From positions 124,001 through 188,000 of the forward strand of contig NZ_RCZK01000004.1 of assembly GCF_006438955.1 (NCBI RefSeq): a stretch of DNA of 64,000 nt, read 5' to 3'. Under the pieces are notes generated by a model. That model made no database searches. It had not been told where the DNA came from and was given only the letters and a program-made list of their open reading frames with translations. The DNA is from Sphingomonas oligophenolica (GTDB lineage: Bacteria; Pseudomonadota; Alphaproteobacteria; Sphingomonadales; Sphingomonadaceae). Positions 56,128-64,000 of this stretch are shown here, piece by piece; position 1 is the stretch's first letter, and each line of letters starts with the position of its first letter. The translations under genes were made by a program, and so were the position numbers.

Positions 56128-58824
56128 ATGACCGCCGACCGCATGGCGGCTGAGACGATGAGCGAAGCGCTGGCTCGCGCCGCGGCCAATTCGCCGTTTC
56201 TGGCGAGTTTGATCGCGCGCGATCCACCGCTGGCGGCGCGGATCGCAGCGGGAGATATGCGGCGAGACGCGCGGCTTGACCCGGATATTCCCGTTGCGCG
56301 CCGCCTGCGCCTCGAACGCCGCGCGGTGGCACTGTCGGTCGCGATCGGCGATCTTGCCGGGGTGTTCGATCTGACCGAGGTGACGCATCGGCTGACCGAT
56401 TTTGCGGATTATGCGCTGGATAGCGCGATCCGCGCCGCGATCGACGAACGCACCCCTGGTGCCGAGCCGCGAGGGTTTGCGGCCCTGGCGCTGGGCAAGC
56501 AGGGGAGTCGCGAGCTCAATTATTCGTCCGATATCGATCCGATCCTGATCTTCGACCCCGCGACCTTGCCGCGGCGCGCGCGCGAGGAGCCCGAAGAGGC
56601 GGCGGTGCGGATCGGGCGGCGGGTGGTCGACCTGCTGCAGACCCGCGATGGCGATGGATATGTGCTGCGGGTCGACCTCCGGCTCAGGCCCTCGCCCGAA
56701 ATCACCCCGATCGTGCTGCCCATGGGCGCGGCGATCACCTATTATGAATCGCAGGCGCTGGCGTGGGAGCGGGCCGCGTTCATCCGCGCACGGGCGGCGG
56801 CGGGAGATCGCGCACTGGGGCAATCCTTCCTCGACGAGATCGCGCCGTTCGTTTGGCGGCGCGGGCTCGATTTCGGCGCGATCAAGGACATTCGCGCGAT
56901 GTCGCACCGGATCCGCGACCATCACAGCGCGGGGCAACGGCTCGGGCCGGGCTACGACCTGAAGCGGGGACGCGGCGGCATTCGTGAGGCGGAGTTCTTC
57001 GCGCAAATCCACCAGTTGATCCACGGTGGCCGCGATCCGGTGCTGCGCGCGCCCGCGACCCGCGACGCGCTGGCGCGCTTGGCCGAGGCGGGCTGGATTG
57101 CACCCGGCGACGCGCGAACGTTGATCGATTCCTACACGCTGCTGCGGACGATAGAGCACCGCGTCCAGATGATCGACGATCGCCAGACCCATGCCTTGCC
57201 CGAGGGGAAGGCGCTGGATCGGGTGGCGCGCCTGCACGGTCTGGCCGACGACCGCGCGCTGATCGATCTGCTCGCACCGCATGTCGCGCAGGCGGGACGG
57301 ATTTACGATGCGCTCGACGACGGCGCGCCGGAGGCATTTTCGCTGGCGTCCGAGGCGTTGGCGGCGGAACTCAGCGTGGCGGGGTTCGCCGATGGCGAGA
57401 CCGCGGCGGGGCGAGTCGAACGGTGGCGGAGCGGGCGCTATCCGGCGCTGCGCAGCCCGGCGGCGCGTGACGCGTTGGAGGCCGTTCTGCCCGTTATCAT
57501 GCCCGCGCTCGCCACCGCGCCCGATCCCGCGGCAGCGCTGCTGCGGCTCGACGCGATGCTCGAGCGGCTGTCGAGCGCGGTCAACATCTTCCGCCTGCTT
57601 GAGGCGCGCCCCGGCCTTGCTACCCAGCTCGCGGCGATTCTCAGCCATGCGGCACCGCTCGCGGACGCGTTGGGGCGGCGGCCCGCATTGCTCGACGGGT
57701 TGATCGACTCATCGGCGTTCGACGATGTCGGGACGGTTGCCGAGCTGGTCGCCGCGATGCGCGAGAATGGCGCGGTGGATTATCAGGGACAGCTCGATCA
57801 GGTTCGCCATATCGTCGGCGAACGACGGTTCGCGCTGGGGGCGCAGATCGTGGTCGGCGCGGCCGATCCGCTCGCGGTGTCGGCGGGGTATGCGCGCGTT
57901 GCCGAGGCCGCGATCGAGGTGATTGCCGCGGCGACGGTCGCCGATTTCGCGGAGCGCCACGGGCACGTGCCCGATAGCGAACTCGTCGTCGTCGCCTATG
58001 GGCGGCTCGGCGGCGCGGCGCTGACCCACGCGTCTGACCTCGACCTCGTCTATTTGTTCACGGGTGATTTTCGCGCCGAATCGGACGGCGCGAAGCCGCT
58101 CGGTGCGACGCTGTATTACAACCGCCTCGCGCAGCGGCTGACCGCGGCCTTGTCGGTGCCCACCGCGGCGGGGCCGCTCTACGAGATCGACACGCGCTTG
58201 CGACCGTCGGGCAATCAGGGACCGCTGGTCGTGTCGCTCGACTCGTTCGCGCAGTATCAGCGCACGGACGCCTGGAGCTGGGAGCATATGGCATTGACGC
58301 GCGCGCGCGGCGTGTTCGGATCGGCGGCGACGCGGGCGGGAGTGGCGGCGGTCATCGCCGACGTGCTCGCGACGTCGCATCCGGAGCGTGACATCGTCGC
58401 CGACGCCAGCGCGATGCGCATAGAAATGGCGACCCACAAGCCGCCGCGCGGCGCGTTCGACGCGAAGCTGTCGCAGGGCGGGCTCGTTGACCTCGAATTC
58501 ACGGTTCATATCGCGCAACTGCTGCACCGCCGCGGGTTCGATCCCAATTTGGGTATCGCGATCGATGCTCTTGTCGGCGACGGGCTGCTGCCCGCGCCGC
58601 TGCGCCCCGCGCATGATCTGTTGACGCGCTTGCTGGTGACGACGCGGCTCGTTGCGCCCGAGGTCGATGAGCCATCGGCCGCGACCAAGGCGCTGATCGC
58701 TCGCGCGTTGGGGTTGGCCGATTGGGCGGCGGTGGTTGCGGCGTTTGCCGAGACCCGGCACGAGGTCGAACAAGCCTGGAGCGCGACCACCGGGCGCATG
58801 ACGACGGAGCAAGACGATGGATGA
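56128..58824 (+). CDS. glnE: glutamine synthetase adenylyltransferase/adenylyl-removing enzyme
   Basis: An 898-residue bifunctional regulator of glutamine synthetase in nitrogen control. It has two nucleotidyltransferase modules: GKQGSRELNYSSDIDPILIF near 122-141 (deadenylylation domain) and YGRLGGAALTHASDLDLVYL near 622-641 (adenylylation domain). Each carries the catalytic Asp-x-Asp pair. A helical GlnD-PII-responsive linker joins them, and the RGRGGIREAEFFAQIHQLIH signature is present. It overlaps the peroxiredoxin gene downstream by 8 bp. Confidence 0.95.
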   Translation: MTADRMAAETMSEALARAAANSPFLASLIARDPPLAARIAAGDMRRDARLDPDIPVARRLRLERRAVALSVAIGDLAGVFDLTEVTHRLTDFADYALDSAIRAAIDERTPGAEPRGFAALALGKQGSRELNYSSDIDPILIFDPATLPRRAREEPEEAAVRIGRRVVDLLQTRDGDGYVLRVDLRLRPSPEITPIVLPMGAAITYYESQALAWERAAFIRARAAAGDRALGQSFLDEIAPFVWRRGLDFGAIKDIRAMSHRIRDHHSAGQRLGPGYDLKRGRGGIREAEFFAQIHQLIHGGRDPVLRAPATRDALARLAEAGWIAPGDARTLIDSYTLLRTIEHRVQMIDDRQTHALPEGKALDRVARLHGLADDRALIDLLAPHVAQAGRIYDALDDGAPEAFSLASEALAAELSVAGFADGETAAGRVERWRSGRYPALRSPAARDALEAVLPVIMPALATAPDPAAALLRLDAMLERLSSAVNIFRLLEARPGLATQLAAILSHAAPLADALGRRPALLDGLIDSSAFDDVGTVAELVAAMRENGAVDYQGQLDQVRHIVGERRFALGAQIVVGAADPLAVSAGYARVAEAAIEVIAAATVADFAERHGHVPDSELVVVAYGRLGGAALTHASDLDLVYLFTGDFRAESDGAKPLGATLYYNRLAQRLTAALSVPTAAGPLYEIDTRLRPSGNQGPLVVSLDSFAQYQRTDAWSWEHMALTRARGVFGSAATRAGVAAVIADVLATSHPERDIVADASAMRIEMATHKPPRGAFDAKLSQGGLVDLEFTVHIAQLLHRRGFDPNLGIAIDALVGDGLLPAPLRPAHDLLTRLLVTTRLVAPEVDEPSAATKALIARALGLADWAAVVAAFAETRHEVEQAWSATTGRMTTEQDDG

Positions 58825-59272
58825 CTGCGAGATGATCCCCGAGGTAACTGTAATGCTAGCGGACGGGACGCCACTGGCGTTGACCGACTTGCCGCTTCCC
58901 GCGGTGATCTATTTTTATCCCAAAGACGATACGGCGGGCTGCACGCGCGAGGCGCAGGATTTTTCCGCGCTGAGTGATCAGTTTGCGGCGGCCGGGGTCA
59001 GCGTGCTCGGGGTTTCGAAGGACAGCCCCGCGAGCCACGCCAAGTTCGCGAAGAAGCACGATCTGTCCGTAGCGCTGGCGAGTGACGAGGACGGGTCGGC
59101 GTGCGCGGCGTTCGGCGCGTGGATCGAGAAATCGATGTACGGGCGCAAATATATGGGGATCGAACGATCGACCTTCCTGTTCGGCGCGGATGGCACGCTG
59201 GCGCAGGCATGGCGCAAGGTGCGTGTTCCCGGCCATGCCGCAGCGGTGCTCGACGCCGTCAAGGGTCTGTAG
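58817..59272 (+). CDS. bcp: Bcp-type thiol peroxidase (peroxiredoxin)
   Basis: A 151-residue peroxiredoxin of the Bcp/PrxQ group. The peroxidatic cysteine is Cys42 in YPKDDTAGCTREAQDF. The resolving cysteine five residues later is absent (Ala47), so it is either a 1-Cys form or uses another cysteine such as that in SACAAFG. ERSTFLFGADGTL is typical of the C-terminal half. The start overlaps the glnE stop; an ATG five codons in is an alternative. Confidence 0.92.
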   Translation: MDDCEMIPEVTVMLADGTPLALTDLPLPAVIYFYPKDDTAGCTREAQDFSALSDQFAAAGVSVLGVSKDSPASHAKFAKKHDLSVALASDEDGSACAAFGAWIEKSMYGRKYMGIERSTFLFGADGTLAQAWRKVRVPGHAAAVLDAVKGL

Positions 59273-59295
59273 ACCTACCCTGCCGGGGAAGCGGA

Positions 59296-59787
59296 TCAAC
59301 TTCCCAGCGTGATCTTCCCCTTCGAGCGATCCTGCCCGTCCTGGTTCAGGTCGAGCGCGAAGGGCTTGTGCTCGTCGGTGGTGCCGACCAACCCGTTGCC
59401 GCCTGGCTGGACCGAGAATCCGACCTTGTTCAACCGATCCTGGAACCATTGCTGGACCGCGGCAGCGTTGGCGGGGCTGGTGAACGACACCTCGACGGTG
59501 CCGCCCTCCTGCTGGCCTCCCCCTGCGACGTTGACGTTATCGATCGTCGAGCCGGGGTAGAGGTGAACCCCGTTCAGGTCGAAATTATTGGCGTCGAGCT
59601 GGATCTTGGGCAGTTTGATCTTGCCTGAAAAACCCGGAACGTCGAGCTTCACCTCGCCCGACTTGCCATCCACCGCACCGAGCACGTTACCGCTGTCGGC
59701 GTTGATCGAGATCGAGGTTCCCTCGTCGGGCCGGTTGCATCCCGCCAGGGGCAGCGCAAGCAGGGCGAGCAGTATCAGGCGGGGCAT
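59296..59787 (-). CDS. hypothetical lipoprotein
   Basis: A 163-residue lipoprotein with the signal and lipobox LILLALLALPLAGC (Cys17). The mature part contains repeated beta strands (GKSGEVKLDVPGFSGKIKLP) and an Asn-rich section before a globular C-terminal part. No named family is recognised. It is convergent with the peroxiredoxin gene. Confidence 0.8.
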   Translation of the reverse strand: MPRLILLALLALPLAGCNRPDEGTSISINADSGNVLGAVDGKSGEVKLDVPGFSGKIKLPKIQLDANNFDLNGVHLYPGSTIDNVNVAGGGQQEGGTVEVSFTSPANAAAVQQWFQDRLNKVGFSVQPGGNGLVGTTDEHKPFALDLNQDGQDRSKGKITLGS

Positions 59788-59934
59788 TGCGATCTCCGGT
59801 GTATTGGCGTGGTAAGTCGGTTAATCCCGATCCGCGTCGCGTTCAAGGCTGGGTGTGCAAGGCGGGGCGTTTTGGAGTGCCGCGTTTTCCATGGGTGACG
59901 CAGTGCAGCAAATGCCGCTACAGGCGATCGCGTC

Positions 59935-61185
59935 ATGGATCAGCAGACCAGTATCGAGACCGCCGCGTCGGTCGCGGTCGACCCGCCCGGCGCGCCGATT
60001 GGCTTCGTCGAATTCGTCGCGCTTGTCGCGGCGCTGATGTCGCTGACCGCGCTTGGGATCGACTCGATGCTCCCCGCGCTCCCCGCGATGGGCGCGTCGC
60101 TTGGCGTGGCGACCGAGAATGATCGGCAGTTCATCATCACCGCCTTCCTGATCGGATTCGGCGTCGCGCAACTCATCCATGGGCCGCTGGCGGATCGCTA
60201 TGGGCGGCGGACGGTACTGCTGTGGGCGTTGGCGGGGTATGTCGTGGCCAATGTGCTGTGTGCGGTGTCGGCGAGCTTCACGCTGTTGCTGGTCGCTCGG
60301 GTCGTCGGTGGCGCGATGATCGCGGCGTCGCGCGTCGCGACGGTCGCGCTGGTGAGGGATTGCTATCACGGGCGCGCGATGGCGCGGGTGATGTCGATCG
60401 CGTTCATGGTGTTTATGATCGTGCCCGTGCTGGCGCCGACGTTCGGGCAGACCGTGCTGTTGGTTGCGGATTGGCGGGGGATTTTCTGGACGGTCGCGGG
60501 CGTGACTGCACTCGTGTTCGTCTGGTTTTATTTCCGGATGCCCGAGACGTTGAGTCCCGACAATGTCCTACCGATTTCGTTCGCGCGGGTATCGCGCGGT
60601 TGGCGGATCGCGCTGACCGACCGCTTCTCGATCGGCTATACGCTGGCGACCGCGATGCTGATGGGCGCGCTGTATGGCTATCTCAATTCCGTCCAGCAGA
60701 TCATGTTCGACACCTTCGAACGCCCCCGGTTGCTCGCGGTGATGTTCGCGGCGACCGCGTCGCTGATGGCGGTGGCGAACCTGACCAATTCGCGGATCGT
60801 GATGCGGCTTGGCACGCGGCTGATCAGCCATAGCGCGGTGTCGGTGCTGGTCCTGCTGAGCGCGATCCATCTCGCGATCGCCGCGCTGGGGGGCGAGCAG
60901 CTGCTGACCTTCGTCATTCTCCAGGCGCTGACGATGGCGTGTTTCGGGCTCGCGACGTCGAATTTCTCGTCGATGGCGATGGAGAATATGGGGCGGATCG
61001 CGGGGACCGCGTCGAGCGTCCAGGGGTTCCTGAGCGTCACGATCGGCGCGGGGCTCGGCGTCGTGATCGGCCAGGCGTTCGATGGGACCACGCGGCCGTT
61101 GGCGGCGGGGTTCCTGATCATGGGGGTCGCCTCGATCCTGTTCGTGCTCGCGACCGAACGCGGGCGGCTGTTCCGCCCCGGCTGA
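59935..61185 (+). CDS. MFS multidrug exporter, Bcr/CflA type
   Basis: A 416-residue, twelve-helix major facilitator protein. The motif A loop between helices 2 and 3 reads GPLADRYGRRTVLLW, and the helix-4/5 region RVVGGAMIAASRVATVALVRD carries the arginine-rich pattern of drug:proton antiporters. The first helix (LTALGIDSMLPALPAMG) matches the Bcr/CflA drug-resistance subfamily. The substrate cannot be predicted. An EcfG-type promoter for the next gene starts right after its stop. Confidence 0.9.
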   Translation: MDQQTSIETAASVAVDPPGAPIGFVEFVALVAALMSLTALGIDSMLPALPAMGASLGVATENDRQFIITAFLIGFGVAQLIHGPLADRYGRRTVLLWALAGYVVANVLCAVSASFTLLLVARVVGGAMIAASRVATVALVRDCYHGRAMARVMSIAFMVFMIVPVLAPTFGQTVLLVADWRGIFWTVAGVTALVFVWFYFRMPETLSPDNVLPISFARVSRGWRIALTDRFSIGYTLATAMLMGALYGYLNSVQQIMFDTFERPRLLAVMFAATASLMAVANLTNSRIVMRLGTRLISHSAVSVLVLLSAIHLAIAALGGEQLLTFVILQALTMACFGLATSNFSSMAMENMGRIAGTASSVQGFLSVTIGAGLGVVIGQAFDGTTRPLAAGFLIMGVASILFVLATERGRLFRPG

Positions 61186-61186
61186 C

Positions 61187-61212
61187 GGAACCCGGAAGCC
61201 CCGCCCGCCGTT
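61187..61212 (+). promoter_or_regulatory. EcfG-dependent promoter, perfect consensus match
   Basis: GGAAC (61187-61191), 17 bp, CGTT (61209-61212), exactly the GGAAC-N16/17-CGTT general-stress consensus. It lies 28 bp upstream of the acidic-protein ATG, with a ribosome site in between. Confidence 0.75.
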
Positions 61213-61239
61213 CGCGCTGCACAACCAATGGAGACGATC

Positions 61240-61584
61240 ATGGGTGGACATCAGGTACGCAGTCACGGTTCGGGCGACGATGGCTATGACGAGGACGGAT
61301 TCGACGAAAGCCAGCGCGCCGAAATCCTGGAGGCCACCCGCAACGGGCCGAGCGACGGGACGGTGATGACCGACCTCAGCCCCGACCTCGGCGAAATGAC
61401 CGACGACGAGGGCGACGATTCCGACGAGATCGAGATGGCATCGACCACGGTGGGCGAAACCGACCGCAGCGTGGGGATGATCGAGGACGATATCGACGAA
61501 GACGATGTTCAGGCCGAGTTCGACGACGGCAGCGTGGCGGACGATGAGCTCAATGACGCCGACGACGAGGCGCTCAAGCCGTAA
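61240..61584 (+). CDS. highly acidic small protein, likely stress-regulated
   Basis: A 114-residue protein extremely rich in Asp and Glu, especially towards the C-terminus (IEDDIDEDDVQAEFDDGS), with no Cys and few aromatics; it is probably largely disordered. No domain is recognised. The ATG at 61240 has GGAG 7 nt upstream, which decides against the ATG four codons earlier. A consensus EcfG promoter just upstream suggests induction by general stress. Confidence 0.75.
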   Translation: MGGHQVRSHGSGDDGYDEDGFDESQRAEILEATRNGPSDGTVMTDLSPDLGEMTDDEGDDSDEIEMASTTVGETDRSVGMIEDDIDEDDVQAEFDDGSVADDELNDADDEALKP

Positions 61585-61669
61585 CCCGGCCGATAGCCGT
61601 TGTGCGGGTGGCGATGTAGGCCACCCCGTAAGGTACACAGATACCAGGCTTTCGTTCATCCTGCTGACA

Positions 61670-61694
61670 GGAACCGTGACCAGAAGGCCACGTC
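61670..61694 (+). promoter_or_regulatory. weak candidate EcfG-type promoter of the outer-membrane protein gene
   Basis: GGAAC (61670-61674), 16 bp, CGTC (61691-61694): one mismatch in the -10. It is about 125 bp upstream of the ATG. The rest of the 236-bp gap shows nothing else I can name. Confidence 0.3.
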
Positions 61695-61820
61695 TTCTGT
61701 AATAATCGGAAAGTTTGCGCTGCGACGCAACAAACCGGAATCGTCATGGTTATAGGGGCTCGGTCCGAGCAACGGCGCGGTGCGCTGCGGGCCCCAACGT
61801 GATGAAAAGGTATCCACCAC

Positions 61821-62438
61821 ATGCGTAAATTTCTTGCCGTTGCCGCGTTTGCGGCGACGACGGCTGCCGTTTCGATTGCCGCCCCCGCCGCGGCGCAGGA
61901 CATGAATGCCGATCAGTCGACCGGCGCCACTGCGCCCGACGGCACCAAGGCATTCGGCATCGACCCCTATGTCGCCGTGATGGGCGGATGGGAACAGTTC
62001 GACAGCGAGCGTAACCCGGCGGGCATCCCCCAGGGGTTCCGCAACAACAAGCTCAACGGCAGCCTGGTTCAGGGCATCGCCGGGGTGAATATTCCGCTCG
62101 GACCAGTGTTCGTCGGCGCCGAAGGCAACGTCGCCAAGGGCGTGTCGGGCGACATCGATTGGGAATATGGCGCCGCGGGCCGGTTCGGCTTCCGCGCGGG
62201 TGAGAGCGGCTTGTTCTACGGCAAGGTCGGTTATCAGTGGGTCAATTTCGACAAGCGCGCACCGACCAACCGCGACTATAACGACGTGACCTATGGCGTC
62301 GGCGCCGAATTCGGGCCGAAGGACATCGGGCTCGGCGGGCTGACCGGCAACGCCGGCTTCCGCATCCGCACCGAGGTGTCGACGTTCGGCGCGGCGCACA
62401 GCTTCCGCCCGATGGCGGGGATCGTGACGCACTTCTAA
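61821..62438 (+). CDS. outer-membrane beta-barrel protein
   Basis: A 205-residue protein with a cleavable signal peptide (FAATTAAVSIAAPAAAQD). The mature part is predicted to be an eight-stranded barrel with alternating hydrophobic and polar residues (GSLVQGIAGVNIPLGPVFVG, GLFYGKVGYQWVNFD), ending in a terminal Phe (GIVTHF) as needed for BAM-dependent insertion. It resembles the opacity/OmpA-N-like porin family. A strong terminator follows. Confidence 0.85.
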   Translation: MRKFLAVAAFAATTAAVSIAAPAAAQDMNADQSTGATAPDGTKAFGIDPYVAVMGGWEQFDSERNPAGIPQGFRNNKLNGSLVQGIAGVNIPLGPVFVGAEGNVAKGVSGDIDWEYGAAGRFGFRAGESGLFYGKVGYQWVNFDKRAPTNRDYNDVTYGVGAEFGPKDIGLGGLTGNAGFRIRTEVSTFGAAHSFRPMAGIVTHF

Positions 62439-62459
62439 GCGCACGCGGCAATGCAAGAG

Positions 62460-62498
62460 GGGGCGGGGTGTGGCACTGGCCATGCCCCGCCCTTTTTG
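62460..62498 (+). terminator. Rho-independent terminator of the outer-membrane protein gene
   Basis: An 8-bp GC stem (gggcgggg / ccccgccc) with a 15-nt loop is followed by CTTTTTG. It begins 22 bp after the stop codon. Confidence 0.85.
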
Positions 62499-62500
62499 CG

Positions 62501-62935
62501 TCAGGCGAAGCCGTCGCGCCGCTCGCGTGGGGCGCAGCGGATCAGCCGCGAGGTAGCGACCGCGGCCTGGCGGTGGACGACCGCGGCGCGATACGCGTCG
62601 TCGGTGACCATCTCGAGAAACGCGGCGGCGGTGGGATAGCGCGCGACGAAGGCGGTGTGCCACACTTCGTCGGCGGGGCCGATCAGGACGAGTGCGGGAT
62701 CGCCCGACCAGACCACGGTGCCGCCGATGCGCGCGAAGACCGGGCCGCTCGCCTTGCCGTAATGACGATAGGCCTCCGCGCCTGTCAGTTGCTCCGCGGC
62801 GCAGGCATGGTCGGCGGGATAGACGGCGGCATCGCGGAAGCGGACGAGGTTGAGCATCTCGATCGGCGTGTCGCGGGGGAGAGATTTGAACGCGTCGAAT
62901 GCGGCGCGATCGGGGTCGATATGGGTGTGGGTCAT
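62501..62935 (-). CDS. DUF1330 domain protein
   Basis: A 144-residue ferredoxin-like alpha/beta-barrel-type protein of the DUF1330 family. Marks are PIEMLNLVRFRD, EAYRHYGKASGPVFARIGGTVVWSG and VWHTAFVARYPTAAAFLEMV. The biochemical function is unknown. The ATG at 62935 with GAGG upstream is preferred over an in-frame ATG 12 codons earlier. Confidence 0.88.
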   Translation of the reverse strand: MTHTHIDPDRAAFDAFKSLPRDTPIEMLNLVRFRDAAVYPADHACAAEQLTGAEAYRHYGKASGPVFARIGGTVVWSGDPALVLIGPADEVWHTAFVARYPTAAAFLEMVTDDAYRAAVVHRQAAVATSRLIRCAPRERRDGFA

Positions 62936-63086
62936 CGTCGTGTCCTCGCCTGATCGGGATCGGAAGTTCACGGAAGGTCACGCCACGGCGCGATCTCGTT
63001 GACGATGATCCGCATCCGGGATGCCCACCACCGAGCCCCGGCGACTATCAAGCACAGGTTTTCCAACTTTTGAAGGGCCGGTGGCT

Positions 63087-63118
63087 CACCGTGCTTCGAC
63101 AGGCTCAGCACGAACGGC
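63087..63118. repeat. short dispersed palindromic repeat
   Basis: The segment centred on cgtgcttcgacaggctcagc carries an imperfect inverted repeat (cgtgct / agcacg). From general knowledge this exact kind of unit recurs many times in sphingomonad genomes. It lies in the 204-bp gap between two minus-strand genes; nothing else is seen there. Confidence 0.7.
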
Positions 63119-63139
63119 GTAGTGTACGGTTGTAGCGCG

Positions 63140-63343
63140 CTAACTGCCGAAGTCGTTGAGGATCGACGCGACATCGGCGGCGTTGAAGGCGTCGCCATCG
63201 GCATCTTTCGGAGCGGGGGCCGCGCCGTTGGTGGCGGGCTTGGCGGTCGGGGCCGAATCGGCGACGTCGACCGCCATCCAGATGATCCCGGCGGCCCACA
63301 ACAGCGCGCTCCAGCGGCTTCGGAACAGGCGGGCGGATGGCAT
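63140..63343 (-). CDS. small hypothetical membrane-anchored protein
   Basis: A 67-residue protein with one N-terminal hydrophobic helix (WSALLWAAGIIWMAVDVA) followed by an Ala/Pro-rich stretch and a short acidic C-terminal segment (DGDAFNAADVASILNDF). Start choice is uncertain among ATG codons at 63343, 63346 and 63376; none has a strong ribosome site. No family is recognised. Confidence 0.6.
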   Translation of the reverse strand: MPSARLFRSRWSALLWAAGIIWMAVDVADSAPTAKPATNGAAPAPKDADGDAFNAADVASILNDFGS

Positions 63344-63423
63344 CATCGTGCCGCTATGCGCGCCAAAGCGTTGCACGCGGGTTGCGGGAATTGGTTAAGG
63401 CGCTGGGGTTAAGCGGGCGGCGG

Positions 63424-63612
63424 TCAGTCGTCGTGGTGGCGGCGGCCATCGGGTTCGCGCGCGACGCCCTTGAACGGATCGGCGTCGGATTTGACATCCA
63501 TGAAGCGCCCGGTGGCGCGGTCGCGCTTGGTCCAGTGACCATCGGGGCGCGCAACCTGGGTGCGGTCGTCGACCGATCCGATCCGATAGCCCTCGCCAGT
63601 GTTCTCCGCCAT
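63424..63612 (-). CDS. small conserved-looking hydrophilic protein
   Basis: A 62-residue, highly charged protein (GEGYRIGSVDDRTQVARPDG, RDRATGRFMDVKSD) with no hydrophobic segment. The ATG at 63612 has AGAAGGAGAG just upstream, a strong ribosome site, which fixes the start. From memory, similar short proteins are common in sphingomonads without assigned function. Confidence 0.75.
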   Translation of the reverse strand: MAENTGEGYRIGSVDDRTQVARPDGHWTKRDRATGRFMDVKSDADPFKGVAREPDGRRHHDD

Positions 63613-63832
63613 GTCGGCTCTCCTTCTCCCCCACCAACGCATGGGCGGCGAAAACGATTCACTTCGATCAAGATTGACGGTGCGAAGTTGACGACTTTGA
63701 TACGGAATCGCGTGTTTGTCGGGGCCGATCGTTTCCATTTTCGTTATAATCCGCGCTGTGGACGTGAGGGCGGGCGTGGGTGATGGGCTGAGCATGGCGG
63801 CGGCTCGATCGATGCGGATGGAGCGGGGCAGG

Positions 63833-64000
63833 TTAGCCCTCGCGGGGCGTGTAGGACAGCGGTTGGGGCCGGTTTAGCGCGGTGTTAAGGCGGCGCAGGA
63901 TCGCGCGATGGTTCACCCGCGCGATCTCGTCAGCCCGCCGTCGCGGTTTCGGTCCCGACGCCGATATCGGCGCGCGGGCTGGGGCGTTTCGGCCGGCGAG
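63833..64000 (-). CDS. C-terminal fragment of an unidentified protein (partial)
   Basis: Read from the right edge, a frame runs open for 55 codons to a TAA at 63833-63835. The visible tail is Arg/Pro/Ala-rich with a helical segment (RRADEIARVNHRAILRRLNT). No domain is recognisable in so short a piece. The 220 bp between it and the next gene hold nothing I can name. Confidence 0.4.
   Translation of the reverse strand, partial: LAGRNAPARAPISASGPKPRRRADEIARVNHRAILRRLNTALNRPQPLSYTPREG

Overview
The window is chromosomal DNA from a high-GC alphaproteobacterium, almost certainly a sphingomonad (Sphingomonas or a close relative). The evidence is the gene content and order: dcw cluster, dgt/argS/SPOR/nagZ/scpAB/tatABC, PhyR-NepR-EcfG stress module, DUF2155 and NDUFA12 proteins. 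The protein style and dispersed palindromes of the kind seen in sphingomonads agree. I found no tRNA, rRNA, CRISPR array, IS element or prophage. No gene-free stretch exceeds 300 bp.

Left part (1-18000). This holds housekeeping and accessory genes: a truncated M28 peptidase, a lower-GC orphan protein, aat converging on an NDUFA12/DUF2155 pair, a cold-shock/DUF192 pair, recX, a fatty acyl-AMP ligase, a GGDEF/EAL protein, MAPEG and GFA proteins, a five-gene operon from pyruvate dehydrogenase E2 to E3 (lpdA), a universal stress protein, a family-6 uracil/hypoxanthine-DNA glycosylase and cysK.

Centre (18100-37300). This is a full division and cell-wall cluster: mraZ, rsmH, ftsL, ftsI, murE, murF, mraY, murD, ftsW, murG, murC, a small phasin-like ORF, murB, ddl, ftsQ, ftsA, ftsZ. 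Most genes overlap by about 4 bp (ATGA, GTGA or TTGA), which implies translational coupling. Four G/C-rich motifs phased at 10 bp upstream of mraZ look like an MraZ operator. Three palindromic elements interrupt the cluster. One lies inside murD in frame, one extends the 3' end of murB, and one fills the murE-murF gap. Two of them supply the apparent Shine-Dalgarno of the next gene.

37300-51600. A TPR/SPOR protein with a Pro-Thr hexanucleotide repeat is followed by dgt. An accessory block comes next (DUF1800/DUF1501 pair, LprI-like protein, HTH protein). Then come argS, a SPOR protein, nagZ, scpA, scpB, tatA, tatB and tatC, ending in a bidirectional terminator.

51600-56100. An entericidin-like lipoprotein precedes the general stress response module. 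The module comprises a HisKA_2 sensor kinase with a degenerate ATPase domain (PhyP-like), nepR (TTG start), divergent phyR, a 44-residue membrane protein, ecfG, and a second small protein whose core resembles NepR. Candidate EcfG-type promoters precede nepR, the NepR-like gene and, as a perfect consensus match, a downstream acidic protein.

Right part (56100-64000). This contains glnE, a Bcp-type peroxiredoxin, a lipoprotein, a Bcr/CflA-type MFS exporter, the acidic protein, an outer-membrane beta-barrel protein with a terminator, a DUF1330 protein, two small conserved-looking proteins and a truncated ORF at the edge.
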